Assembly (NCBI GenBank): GCA_023213315.1
Contig: JAKCPI010012734.1
Coordinates: 62,001 to 126,000 of the forward strand
Source of the DNA: Euborellia annulipes
Lineage: Eukaryota > Arthropoda > Insecta > Dermaptera > Anisolabididae
Direction of reading: 5' to 3'
Length of the DNA: 64,000 nucleotides
The position numbers and the translations under genes are program-made. The notes beneath the pieces were generated by a model. That model made no database searches. It was not told where the DNA came from and saw only the letters and a program-made list of their open reading frames with translations. Positions 35,900 to 46,445 of the stretch are shown here, piece by piece. How positions within the stretch are numbered: the first letter of the stretch is position 1; each line of letters begins with the position of its first letter.

Positions 35900-36163
35900 T
35901 TTCATAAAAATCATGATCATTTTAGCGAGTCATCATCATAGATATTCAAAAAGTGAATGTTAATTTCATCTTATCATCCATATAAAAACTTCTTTTTTTT
36001 TTTAATTATCAATTATTAAAAAAATAAATGATTTTTCAAATCTATTAATTTGTTTATTATTACATAAATTTAAAAAAAAATAAATAATCCTACCTAAAAA
36101 TGGCTCGGATTGAAGAAGAGTGCAAATTAAGTGCAATTAATTTCAAAAAAAGTGCAGTGCGAA

Positions 36164-39100
36164 TTAATCATCAGAATCAGTTGTTAAGGATTCTTCTTCT
36201 AAAGTTTTATGTTGTGGCTTTGAGTTATTAGACTCGCTAATTTCTGAAGTTATTGAAGTACTTTCCTTTAAACAAAAAAAAAAAAATATCATAAAGTTAG
36301 AATACACAAATTTTCAAACATTTAAATTAAAAATAAAATGATATTAAAACTGCTTCTGTCAAAAATTTAATGAAAATTTGTCAATGAGAGGGCCTAGGCT
36401 CAGGTGAAAACGGAAAAATGATATATTATAAAAGAAAAAAAGAATATATCATTTTTTCATGGCCTTGAAAGCTCGCCTGGCCCGGCCCGAGAGCCCCTCA
36501 AGCCACGCTCCCCATCACGAGGTTTGCGGGGGTGTAACTTACGCTACTGTATATGTGTCAGGGCTATAGCCCCCTCTCTACTCGAAAAAATTTTCGGTTT
36601 TATTTTTTTGGGAGGGGGGGGAGGGGCCTGTTCGCAGAATCCCTACGAACCTCCATTGCTAAGGCATTGATTGCGTTATAAAATTTTTTTGGCTAATATA
36701 AAGAATATGTTAGTGTCTCGTTTTCTATGATAAATGACTTTTTTTCGGTTTCTTTCTTTTACCTTTCTCTTTATTATCTTAAAAAAGAGCAAGGTAAGCC
36801 AGATTGGAGCAAATATCTTTAAAAATAACGAAAATTTTGAAGAAATATGAAGATAACTTTAGCCTGTGACCCGAGGCTCAGAGAATACACTAGCTTCTCG
36901 TGCCCCGCTTCCCATCCCAAGCTCTAAATGGCCTTAGATGCCGAAAAAGAACTTGAATAAAAAAAAAAAAAATGACTTTAACCTTTAAGTATTTTAACAA
37001 ACTTTTTTTGAGTTTTTTCTTGTTCCATTATATTTATCAGTTAAATAAACAGCAATTGAGCTATTTTGGTTGTGATTACTAGAATATTAAATAATTTATG
37101 TAGAAAAATTCTTTAAAAACTTTTGTTTATTTATTGGCCATTTTTTTTTTTAACACTCTCATTTTTTTCTCATTCACAGTCACACTCACCCACACTCATA
37201 TTTCTTCGTTATTTTTAGAGATATTTAGTTTAAATTGGCATTCCGCACTCTTTTTTTAGGTTAATAAAGAGAAATGCAAAAGAAAGGAATCCAAAAAAGT
37301 CATTTATCATGGAAAACGAGACACTAACATATACTTTTAGCCCTTTAAATTTGATTAGATTTGACTTGACATCACAAGATTATTTTGAATCTGTTAATAT
37401 AATATTACTTTCAATTCACACTTACTATCTGGTCATTTATAAATGACGAAGAGGCAATTGGTTCTGGAGTTTGTGATCCGGGAATCCCTTGACTGGGAAT
37501 TCTTAAATGAGGCTCATTTAACGAAGTATTAAAAAATTTGCTGAATGAAAAATTAGAATTTCGTCGAAATGAGGTTTTCCTGACCGTCTCCAAACGAGTA
37601 ATTAGTTCAGGAGTTTTAAGAGTGTTTCGATATTCCTTTAAAAAAAAGTTTTAATTAGGTCTTCATTAAGAAAATTAAAACTAATAAAAATAAAATTTAA
37701 AAAAATTATAGATCATATGTATAAAAAAAAATTATTACTTTGAAATCCTCTTCTATATCAATTTTAGATATTTCTTGATATATTTTAGTTGAAAGTTCTA
37801 ATGCTTTGGTATGAAAAGCAATTTCGGTGATTGCGAAATTTAATAAAATTTGTTTAATGTCCTGTAATTTCCTTTTTTCAAAAGCCTCTGTTTGTTCTTC
37901 AAGATTTTTTAGGCTTAGTGCCATATTATTCGAAGCTTTGATAGCTTCCGATTCGGCTTGAGTCTTGAATGTTAAAGAAAATAATTGAAGAAAGAAAAAT
38001 TTTCTTTTTAGATACTGTATTTCATCTTAATTTTATTTGAAGGAGCTGAAAGTTGATATTCAAATAGGTAGAAAAAATGAGCAAAGCAGCTAATTATATT
38101 TGAATTTATTATCAAACCGCCGACTTTTCAGTCGTGTATATTACCTGAAGATGGTTCCATATGCGACCGAAACGTCGGCCCTGGTTTGATAATAAATTGA
38201 AATATAATACTAGCTGCTTTGCTCATTTTTTCTATCTATTTGAATATTTTAATTTAATTTAATTGTATAATAATATCATTAGTGCGAGATGTAGAAAAAC
38301 ACTTTTTAGGAAAGGGGGAAAAGTGTTTTATTTTAAAAATCTTTTTAAAAATTTGTTTGATAGAATTTTTGCCTTTATCAAGTCTTATAATAATAAAATT
38401 CAGTCTGCCCCAAAGACACAGATCATTCACAGGTACTCATAGATAATTACCAGCAGACTTATTAAAAGAAACTTTTATAAAAAGGATACAATTTGTAGGC
38501 GATCTCTAGGATATTTTTCAATAATTCTTTCTAAAATTTTTTTTCTTGCATGGTTTCTTTCTTGAGCTATTATAGCAGCTTTAACTTCTTCTTTTGCATG
38601 TTTACAAAGTGATTCATATTGACTAAAGTTGGCTATAATTTTTGATTCAATACGAATGACTTGAATATCCCTATTGAAAATAAGTTAATATTATTAAATT
38701 ACTAAACTTAATGGTAGGAAGACATTTTATTAACATCGCAGAGCTACCCACTTAAAGGATATACAATTTTTAATATATTCTATCAAATGATTAATGGTAA
38801 CTTTTTTGACAGATCATAGAAATCATTATATATCCTTCATATATCTATGATCTAAATTATTTATATACCTATGATCTCCTAATTCATTTATTAAATTTGA
38901 TGTATTAATAAGTGAATTTTTCAGAGTTTTATTTATTTTCTCATTTTCTCCATATGTGTTAATTATTCCTGCAAGTTCGTCCGATTTATCTCTCAATCTA
39001 AAAGACAAAAAACTTTTATTAATTATTGAAAATAGATTTATTTATTAAAATATTAATTACGCTGCATTTTTAAGGGCATATTCCGAAAAAATGGAACATA

Positions 39101-39275
39101 ATTCAGCAAAATTTTTTTCAATAAATGTAATTCTTTCTTGAATGATTTTAGCTTGTTGATCACTAAAATTAAAATTGCCGGGTTAAATGGAATTTCATAT
39201 AATTAAATTTATAATAAAAGAATATGTTATAAAAGTTTACCAAGCATTTATTTTAGGATTATTAAATTTAATCAT
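36164..39275 (-). CDS. CIBAR1: CIBAR1/FAM92 BAR-domain protein
   Basis: FAM92/CIBAR proteins are BAR-like membrane-curvature proteins that work with CBY1 at the ciliary base. Seven exons: 39241-39275, 39061-39162, 38869-38997, 38490-38670, 37739-37963, 37426-37635 and 36164-36265, giving 327 aa (human CIBAR1 289). Matching blocks are KNFAELCSIFSEYALKNAAL, RDKSDELAGIINTYGENE, KYPRDRLQ, TQAESEAIKAS, LEEQTEAFEKRKLQDIKQIL, ITEIAFHTKALELSTKIYQ and YRNTLKTPELITRLETVRK. The BAR helices occupy roughly residues 10-230, with a serine-rich acidic tail (SLTTDSDD at the end). Intron 4 carries U12-type signals. The stop faces the HSBP1 stop 264 bp away, and the start shares a 520-bp spacer with POLH. Confidence 0.92.
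36702..37337. repeat. Separated inverted repeat in CIBAR1 intron 6
   Basis: GAATATGTTAGTGTCTCGTTTTC..ATGATAAATGACTTTTTT (36707-36744) pairs with its complement at 37290-37333, about 540 bases away. A GC-rich patch (36470-36620) and CACTCACACTC-like runs lie nearby. Probably the ends of a degraded element. Confidence 0.6.
37964..38489 (-). other. CIBAR1: Putative U12-type GT-AG intron of CIBAR1
   Basis: On the minus strand it starts GTATCCTTTT, the exact U12 GT-class 5' site, and ends TTTTCTTTAACATTCAAG. TTCTTTAAC matches the U12 branch consensus with one difference. The branch-to-acceptor distance, about 8-9 bases, is short but within reported range. A foldback with the shared module (38059-38257) is inserted inside. 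Confidence 0.78.
38059..38257. repeat. Foldback with hammerhead-like core in CIBAR1 intron 4
   Basis: Arms begin AATAGGTAGAAAAAATGAGCAAAGCAGCTA and mirror at TAGCTGCTTTGCTCATTTTTTCTATC. The plus-sense centre reads CTGAAGATGGTTCC..CGACCGAAACGTCGG. The terminal TAGCTGCTTTGCTCAT is the block common to several foldbacks here. Confidence 0.7.
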
Positions 39276-39795
39276 TTTTAGCTGTTAACAATAAAACAAA
39301 CAATTAAAACAATTTATAACAACAAAATCTATTATTTGTTTATGTTGTTTATTTATCAACTGTTGTCAAGATAGATGTCATTTCTCCAGAAAGTAATATG
39401 AAATTACCAACATATTATAGTCGCGGGAACTTAATTTCTAAACTACAAATTTAAGATTTACACTTAATATTTTATTTATTTTTTAAACTATTCTTATAAT
39501 AAGAACGTCATTGAAATGGGGAATGATAATCCAGCTTTTAAAAATAAACCCAAAAAGAATTCAAAAAGTTTGCCCCATATCTATGGGTCAATGAACTATC
39601 GAGTTGAACTAGTTCAGTCTTTTCTTCCGAACGAATCTTTACTGTCTTTCCGCGCCTTTCTAAACTGCATCTGTCATTCTTGTTGTGACAGGTTACAATT
39701 AGTATTTTTCTCTTGTTTATTCTTTTTACAACAGATTTATATATTTTATATACATTTATTAATTTAAATATTATTTTATATAAATATTTTTTAAA
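39276..39795. promoter_or_regulatory. Shared upstream region of CIBAR1 and POLH
   Basis: A 520-bp spacer between two diverging start codons. It is AT-rich with a patch of mixed composition at 39580-39690. A forward ORF (39516-39767) overlaps it but has no family match and is probably chance. Bidirectional promoter inferred from layout. Confidence 0.45.
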
Positions 39796-42700
39796 ATGTG
39801 TGATAGAATAATTACTTTAATAGATATGGATTGTTTTTTCTGTCAAGTTGAAGTAAAATTGAATCCGGCATATGAAGGAAAACCTCTTGCTGTTGTGCAA
39901 TATAATCCTTGGCGTGGAGGAGGGTGAGAGATATTTATTTTATTTTTTTATATATTTATTAAAAATAATATTTTTTAAATAGACAAATAAATTATTTTAT
40001 TGATTGCCTTCTTAACTTTATAAAACCAAAGTACTCGTTGTCACATCATTATAAAAAAGAAAACCCATTAAAGTTATTAACATTCAACCAATGAAGTACG
40101 TGGCAGTTGATTTACACACAAGGAAGGGAGCAGCAGCAGCCAAAAATCAAAGACTCCGATTTTACTACAATTACCGAGACGTTTCGGGAAAACTTTATTC
40201 TCCCATCATTAGTCTTTCAAATTGCATTTGTCCTGGAGTTGTCAATAATAAATGTATTGTGCCCTTTTGACAACTCTGGGACAAATGCAATTTGAAAGAC
40301 TGATGATGGTAGAATAAAGTTTTCCCGAATCGTCTCGGTAATTGTAGTAAAATCGGAGGCTTTGATTTGATTTTTGGCTGCTCCTGCTCCCTTCCTTGTG
40401 TATTAACCACAGAGTATATTAACATTCAAATTTAAATAATTTAGCCGTTATTATTTATTTAATATCTTTGTCATTGGCTCAGATCTTTTCCCAAGATAGG
40501 ATTCCTCACATCACTCTTAATTTGTATTTCAGAATTATCGCCGTGAATTATGAAGCTCGAGCGTTTGGCGTTTCAAGACACGACAGAGGTGATGACGCCA
40601 AAGATAAGTGTCCTGATATAATTCTAGCCACTGTTCCATCGGAACGGGGGAAAGCAGACACAGACAGGTGAGTCTTCAAATTATAAGCTCTTAAATCATC
40701 ATCCACTAATTCTTTATTCATTTTATAGGTATAGAAAAGCTGGAAGAGAGGTTGTTGATGTGTTATGTAAATTCAGTAAATGTGTGGAACGAGCGAGTGT
40801 CGATGAAGCATATATAGACCTCACAGAAAGTGTTGTTTCTCGAATGCAAGCCCAAAATGATTTAACTTTAGAAGATTTACCAAATACTTATGTTATTGGA
40901 GAATCATCAGTGGAATCCAATGACGAAGGTAAGACAAATCAGGGAGAGAGTTGATATACTTATCATAAAAAGAAGTTTTGAATGTAGAAAGTTCGCAGGA
41001 CTTTTCAAAAGTATATGAACAATCCTCTCATAACTTAAAATTTTAGATTTGTAAATTAATCTTATGATTCCCTTTTACTAGATGAACGCAAAAAAAGCCT
41101 TACCTCATGGATGGAAAATATATCAAAGCAAAATAATGATCTAAAAGATAAAAAATTGGCATTTGGAGCGAAAATAGTTGAAGAAATTCGTGAAGCAATC
41201 TTCAAAGAGACTGGATATCGATGTTCAGCTGGAATCGCTCACAATAAAGTTTTAGCTAAATTAGCTTGTGGCCTTCACAAACCAAATAGGCAAACAATTT
41301 TGCCTCATTCTGGTGTCTCTTATTTATATAAAACATTACCCGTCAAGAAAATACGCAGTTTAGGAGGAAAATTTGGAGATTCCGTTACAAATGATTTAGG
41401 ATGCAAAATGATGAGTGATTTAATTGTTTTTACTAGAGAACAACTTCAATCTCGATTTGGAGAACGTGCTGGGTTAGTTTATTGTTATACAGTCCCTGGC
41501 CAATTTATTAGACGCACTACAGCAAATTTTGATTACTAAATTTATTATATAAGTGTGGTCTACTTAAAAAATGACGGCATTGTGACATAAATTTTAATAT
41601 TAGTAATATCTGGCTGTTAAAAAAAGTCAATAAGTGGCTTGTGAAGTCAATAATACGAAATTAGTAAAGAAAGCGAAGAAAAGCAACAATAGCACGTCCA
41701 AGAGTGTGGCACGCTAGAACGCGACTGAACAGGTTCGTACCTGTACGCTATACTATGCGCTCACTTTCATGTCATATAATAAAAATCGATATAAAATCTA
41801 ATACAACAATAAGTATTATAAATAAACATGATAGTAATTGCATCAAATATAAGTTATTACTTAATTATTACACATTTTAGTAAAAAATCGCAGTGGGTCT
41901 AATAATTTGGCCAGGGACTGTATATCTTATTATATATTAAGAATGAATTTGAAGAAGTATTATTACTAACTGTGTATGCACAGAGCGTGGGCGTAACTAG
42001 AGAATTTGCCTGGGGGGCTCATGGAACCAGCCATCCTCTGGGGGTCCTGGAAGGTCCCATATTGACTCAATTTTTCTTGAGGTGGAGAGCCTTCTGGGGT
42101 CCCCCTGGACCCCCCGAGTTACGCCCTGTGAGCTTAATAAAGAGAGCTCAAACCCTCCCCTCATTGATTTTAATTCATCATAAATTACAAATTTTGTGGT
42201 AGACCTGAAGGCGGACTTTATCACTTGTAGTGTATAATATATCTATGTATACGAATTTGTAAATTTTTCAAAAATATATTGCTTTAAATCTTTTTGACTC
42301 ATTCTAAATTAAATTTAGAATCTTTCTGGAATAACCTCATATCTCTCGCATACATATAGTGTATAGACTTTTTAAATAATGACCCCCCCCCCCTATTATT
42401 ATTTATTGTAAAATTGTTACACAAAATAAAAATTGTTATGCCCATTGGTATTATTAAATCTCTTCATTTCGTTATATCAGCATTAACACTTTTATTTTGG
42501 TGATCATATTTGAAATGAATATTAAATTTTCAGATTATGGCTATATAATATTGCACGTGGAATAGATCATGAACCAGTCACATCACGTTTAATATCCAAA
42601 TCTATTGGATGTTGTAAGAAATTTCCTGGAAAAAACAAACTTTCTTCAAAAGAATCAGTAAGACAAATATTTTAATAATATTAATTTTTAGATTTTTGTA

Positions 42701-44770
42701 AGATTTTCATTATTCATTAATTTATTTTAATTTTAATTTTAGGTGGAACATTGGTTATTGCAACTTGCTTCCGAACTTTCAACGCGTTTAGTTCGTGATC
42801 TTGAAGAAAATCAACGTCGAGCACAACAAATCGTGGTTAGTGTCCAGCAGTCCGGCCAAGCCAATAGTCATTCAGGATCTTTAAATTCTTATCAACCAGA
42901 TGGTATTGCGCATTGTGCTTATGAATTAATTCGTAAATATAATAATTCGAAAAATCCAGAAATTTGGTAAGCTTTAATATTATTAAATTAAAACAATTGT
43001 TTTTAAGGGGCTTCAGGAGGGCACATTGAATCTTTAGTCCGAAACTACTGAGAGGCATTTTAAAGTATTTTTTGATTATGCGGTTAATTTTTTATATGCA
43101 AAATTCGTAAAATTTTAATTTTTTTTTTTTTTTTTAATCTAAAAATGTAAAAATTATTAATATCCATCCTATAATAATTAAATAAAGTGGGAACCAAGTC
43201 AAAAATAAATTTCGTATTTATTTAAAAATTAACGGCCAAATATTTCAGCACTCTTGCAAGAGATGGCAGGCTAGTCTAACAGCCGGCATTATCAGATCAC
43301 TTAAAAGCCTATATTTCTATAATGTTATAAATGATATATCATAATATATTATATAATAATATTTATAAACTATGCATTATTAAAAGACCAACGAAAATCA
43401 AACAAATTCATGAGATTAAATATAGCCTTACCATCCTGCCATCTGTTGGCAAATTTTCTTAATTGTTGGGCTTTTTAGCTAACTTTCAAGACCCCTAACG
43501 CCATATTATTGGCAAATACATGCGAACAGCTTGCCTCCTCAAGCGCCTTAAAGGATATGTTTAAATTATTTATTAAATCATTTATTATCTAATATAATTA
43601 TTTTTAAGGTCCCCTTCATTGGAATACCTAGGATTATCAGCAGGTAAATTTATTCCCGCAAGAGTTTCTAAAAAAACTATTGAATCTTTCTTCAAAAATC
43701 CAGTGCCATCTACTTCAAAAGAAATAAGTAAACCCACAGATAATGAAAGCCCAACTGAAGCTTTGCTTGATATCGTCCCTACACTCCCACAGCTTAGTAA
43801 TCCTCTTTTGAACATGTTCTATAAAAAATTAAATGAAAACAAACCATCGACATCGAAAACCAACATACAAAATTCCAATATTATAGAACAATGTGATGAC
43901 GAGAGCAAAGAACATTGGATATCTCCGAATGAAATTTTTCCAGATCTTGAAGACATAGATGAAGATGTTTTAGCTCTTTTGCCGACCCCGATACGAAATA
44001 AAATTCCTTCTAAATGTCGTCTAAAAGCACCAACAATTGAAGAAATTTTCCCTGACACTGAGAATATTGATGATGACATGATTGAAATGCTACCAACCCC
44101 GATGAGGAATGAAATACTAAACAAGAAATCTAGCCTAGGCGATATGGAAAATGGTAAAGCTGGCTGCTCAAAAGATAACTTATCAAAAGAGTTATTTCCT
44201 AATAATTTAGAAAATTCTTCAAATTCACCTAAAAATAATATAGAAAATGAAGAAATTCCACTAAAAAATAATTTCGAAAATGTAGAATTAGCAAATATAA
44301 AAACAAATTCATCAAATGATATTCAAGAAAAATCTGAAAATCTTATATTAAAAAATAAATTAGACGAAAGTAAAAATTTAAAAACAAATAGTGAATCCAA
44401 TTTAAATGAAAAAACAGATGAAGAAGATCTTTTTGAATCATCTGGGGAAAATTCTAAAGAGCCAGAAACAACAAAAAATTCTTCAAATGATGAAGTATTT
44501 GAAATTTGTAGTCAATGTAAAAAATCAATCGCAATTGCAGAATTTTTAGAACATTTAGATTTTCATACAGCTCAAAATTTACATAGATCCTTAAATGGTG
44601 CCGGAACTTCAACAATTTCTATGTCGCCTATAACAAGATCCTCACCAGTTAAAAATTCAAAAAATTTTCAAAGTAAACGAAAAAGAGGAAGAGGGAAAAA
44701 ATCTGAAAACGTTGATAATAAAAAATATCGTCCAATAACAACTTATTTCACTCCAAAAAACGAAAAATAA
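39796..44770 (+). CDS. POLH: DNA polymerase eta (Y-family translesion polymerase)
   Basis: Pol eta copies past UV dimers at stalled forks. Exons: 39796-39923, 40533-40667, 40729-40928, 41082-41472, 42534-42657, 42743-42966 and 43609-44770, giving 787 aa (human 713). Catalytic residues: D10 in LIDMDCFF, and D113/E114 in ASVDEAYIDLT; IIAVNYEARAFGVSR and GYRCSAGIAHNKVLAKLACG are palm/fingers motifs. The little finger (PAD) lies in exons 5-6. C-terminal binding sites: a PIP/RIR-like KKTIESFFKN (about 422-431), two UBM-like repeats (509-533 and 546-570), a C2H2 UBZ finger (C701, C704, H716, H720), a basic patch KRKRGRGKK and a terminal PIP box ITTYFTPK (777-784). Intron 4 holds a Tc1-like and a hAT-like element. 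The UBM-like pair is unexpected for Pol eta. Confidence 0.96.
40107..40405. repeat. Foldback in POLH intron 1
   Basis: ACACAAGGAAGGGAGCAGCAG mirrors CTGCTCCTGCTCCCTTCCTTGTGT across about 300 bases. The arms contain GAGACGTTTCGGGAAAA (left) and GACTGATGATGGTAGAATAA (right), i.e. CTGATGA-T-hairpin-CCCGAA(A/T)CGTC. Short ORFs in both directions are palindrome read-through. Confidence 0.75.
41490..41920. mobile_element. Tc1-like non-autonomous element in POLH intron 4
   Basis: The ends CAGTCCCTGGCCAATTTATTAGACGC and the inverse GGTCTAATAATTTGGCCAGGGACTG are flanked by TA on both sides. It is 431 bp with no transposase ORF. The tip sequence is typical of Tc1/mariner-type elements. It lies just after the exon 4 donor. 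Confidence 0.75.
41983..42130. mobile_element. Small hAT-like palindrome in POLH intron 4
   Basis: TGGGCGTAACTAGAGAATTTGCC opens and GAGTTACGCCC closes a G/C-rich segment with GGTCCTGGAAGGTCCCATATTGACT. It is the same family as 22425-22551. The overlapping ORFs on both strands are not genes. Confidence 0.55.
43367..43550 (+). repeat. Repeat C copy in POLH intron 6
   Basis: Shares TATGCATTATTAAAAGA(C/T)CAACG, ATCCTGCCATCTGTTGG, AAGACCCCTAACGCCAT and ACATGCGAACAG with 49179-49345 in the same orientation. Function and class unknown. Confidence 0.65.
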
Positions 44771-45049
44771 GTGCTGTGTGATGTAATTATGGAGGACACA
44801 AGGCAGGACCAACCATTAATAATAATCGCATGACTCTCGTGTTATTTCATGTTCAACTATCAGTCATTAAATGATTGGTGCCATATTCCCAGAGTTAACA
44901 CAATATATATATAGACTACTAATATATAAATCTAATAATAATTAAATTAATTGAAAATGAGCTGTAAGATAATTGGGAAAGGGAAGGACTTTCGGGCAAA
45001 GAGAGAAGAAATTGAGTATAACTCCGTTTTCATGTAGATATCATTGGAA

Positions 45050-45450
45050 TTTGATTTTCGGTATAACTGTGGTTTATTTGTAAAAATTACAACGTTTCGG
45101 CCACTCATTCTGTGGCCTTCTTCAGGTACAATTCAGCTAAGATTATAAATGTTGCTATATCTGTGACACATTTTTTTTTTAAACATTAACGCTTTTTTCT
45201 CATTCACACAGTCTTTTCGGTAACTTAGGCCATTTAAGACTTTGAAGATAACCGTTATATTAATAATATATATATATTTGGGGTCCAGGCATTTCTGGGA
45301 CAATATAATTATAATTCAATTGAGATTGTCACAGATGTAACAACATTAATAATCTTAGCTGAATTTTACCTGAAGAAGGTCACAGAATGAGTGGCCGAAA
45401 CGTTGTAATTTTTACAAATAAACCACAGTTAAACAGGAAATCAAATTCTT
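45050..45450. repeat. GGCCAC-family foldback
   Basis: Left arm AACTGTGGTTTATTTGTAAAAATTACAACGTTTCGGCCAC; right arm GTGGCCGAAACGTTGTAATTTTTACAAATAAACCACAGTT. The two arms are almost exact complements. The module CTGAAGAAGG(C/T)CAC-AGAATGA-GTGGCCGAAACGTTG appears on both. Compare 6955-7290. Confidence 0.8.
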
Positions 45451-45477
45451 TTACTAATTAATTCGATATGACACCAA

Positions 45478-45840
45478 TGTGTTTATTAAAGCTTTTGTGG
45501 ATTGTATTATTATTATTTTGGGAGTTTTTAATTATAGACCACATATTGTATTAATTATTTATTAAAAATATAAATACTGTTCAACGTTTCGTTTGCTTAT
45601 TCTTCAGTCGTTTTCAAGTAATGTGCACTTGCTCCGACTCGAGTGAACTAACCTTGCATATAAAATGCATGGTCCCTTAGGGATTAGTTCACTTGAGTTT
45701 GAGTAAGTGCACATTTCTTGAAAACGACTGAAGAATAAGCAGTCAAAACGTTGTACAATATTTATATTTTTAATAAATAATACAAAATGTGGTCTTTATT
45801 TAAAAACTACCCTAATAATAATAATAATAATGTCAGCATT
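45478..45840. repeat. Family A foldback
   Basis: Begins GTGTTTATTAAAGCTTTTGTGGATTG and ends in AAAACTACCCTAATAATAATAATAATAA. The arms include CAACGTTTCGTTTGC and GCAGTCAAAACGTTGTAC. A shorter inner palindrome uses CGAGTGAACTAACC and GGATTAGTTCACTTGAG. Confidence 0.75.
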
Positions 45841-46445
45841 CTCTCAGTAACTGCAAATCATATGGCTGCTTCTGCCATATAGATTGGTAGAAGTTTATAA
45901 AATCTAGTTAAAAATAAACAAAAGCATAGTGATTTATTTATATATATTTTTATATATTAATATATATTTTAATATAATACAATAAAACACTGCAGTTCAT
46001 CATTCAGTTAGTATAAATTTGTAACTTTTTTAAATTTATTATACAAACAAAATAATCTCAAAATTACATAAAAAAAATATAACAATTTAGAAACATTAGT
46101 ATAATAAATCATAGAATAAAAAATTAAGAAACATCCTATACATTACCTATATAAATTATGAATTTAAAAAAAAATAAGAAAATTAATTAAAAAAAAAAGA
46201 TTATTACATTCAAGAAAAAGTAAAAGGAAAACTGACAATTTTTATTTTATTTTATTTTTTTTTTGTTCTAAACCTAGGACGGATCTTATTAATTAAGTAC
46301 AATATAGTGAAAAAATAAGACAAAAAAGATGCCTAATTTTGTTGTCACATTATAAAAATAATATTTATAATATTTGTATATATATATAAAGTTGAGAAGT
46401 TAAAAAAATTAATTAATATATTTATAAAAATGTATCACAAGAAAT

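Larger units (their letters stand above)
44771..46445. other. Spacer between convergent POLH and PRC1
   Basis: It contains a GGCCAC-type foldback (45050-45450), a family A foldback (45478-45840) and AT-rich DNA carrying the two 3' UTRs. No additional gene was seen. Confidence 0.55.

Noticed and set aside
39516..39767. 83-aa ORF in the CIBAR1/POLH spacer
   Set aside because: It lies in the shared promoter region and has no motif. The hydrophobic tail comes from a T-rich tract.
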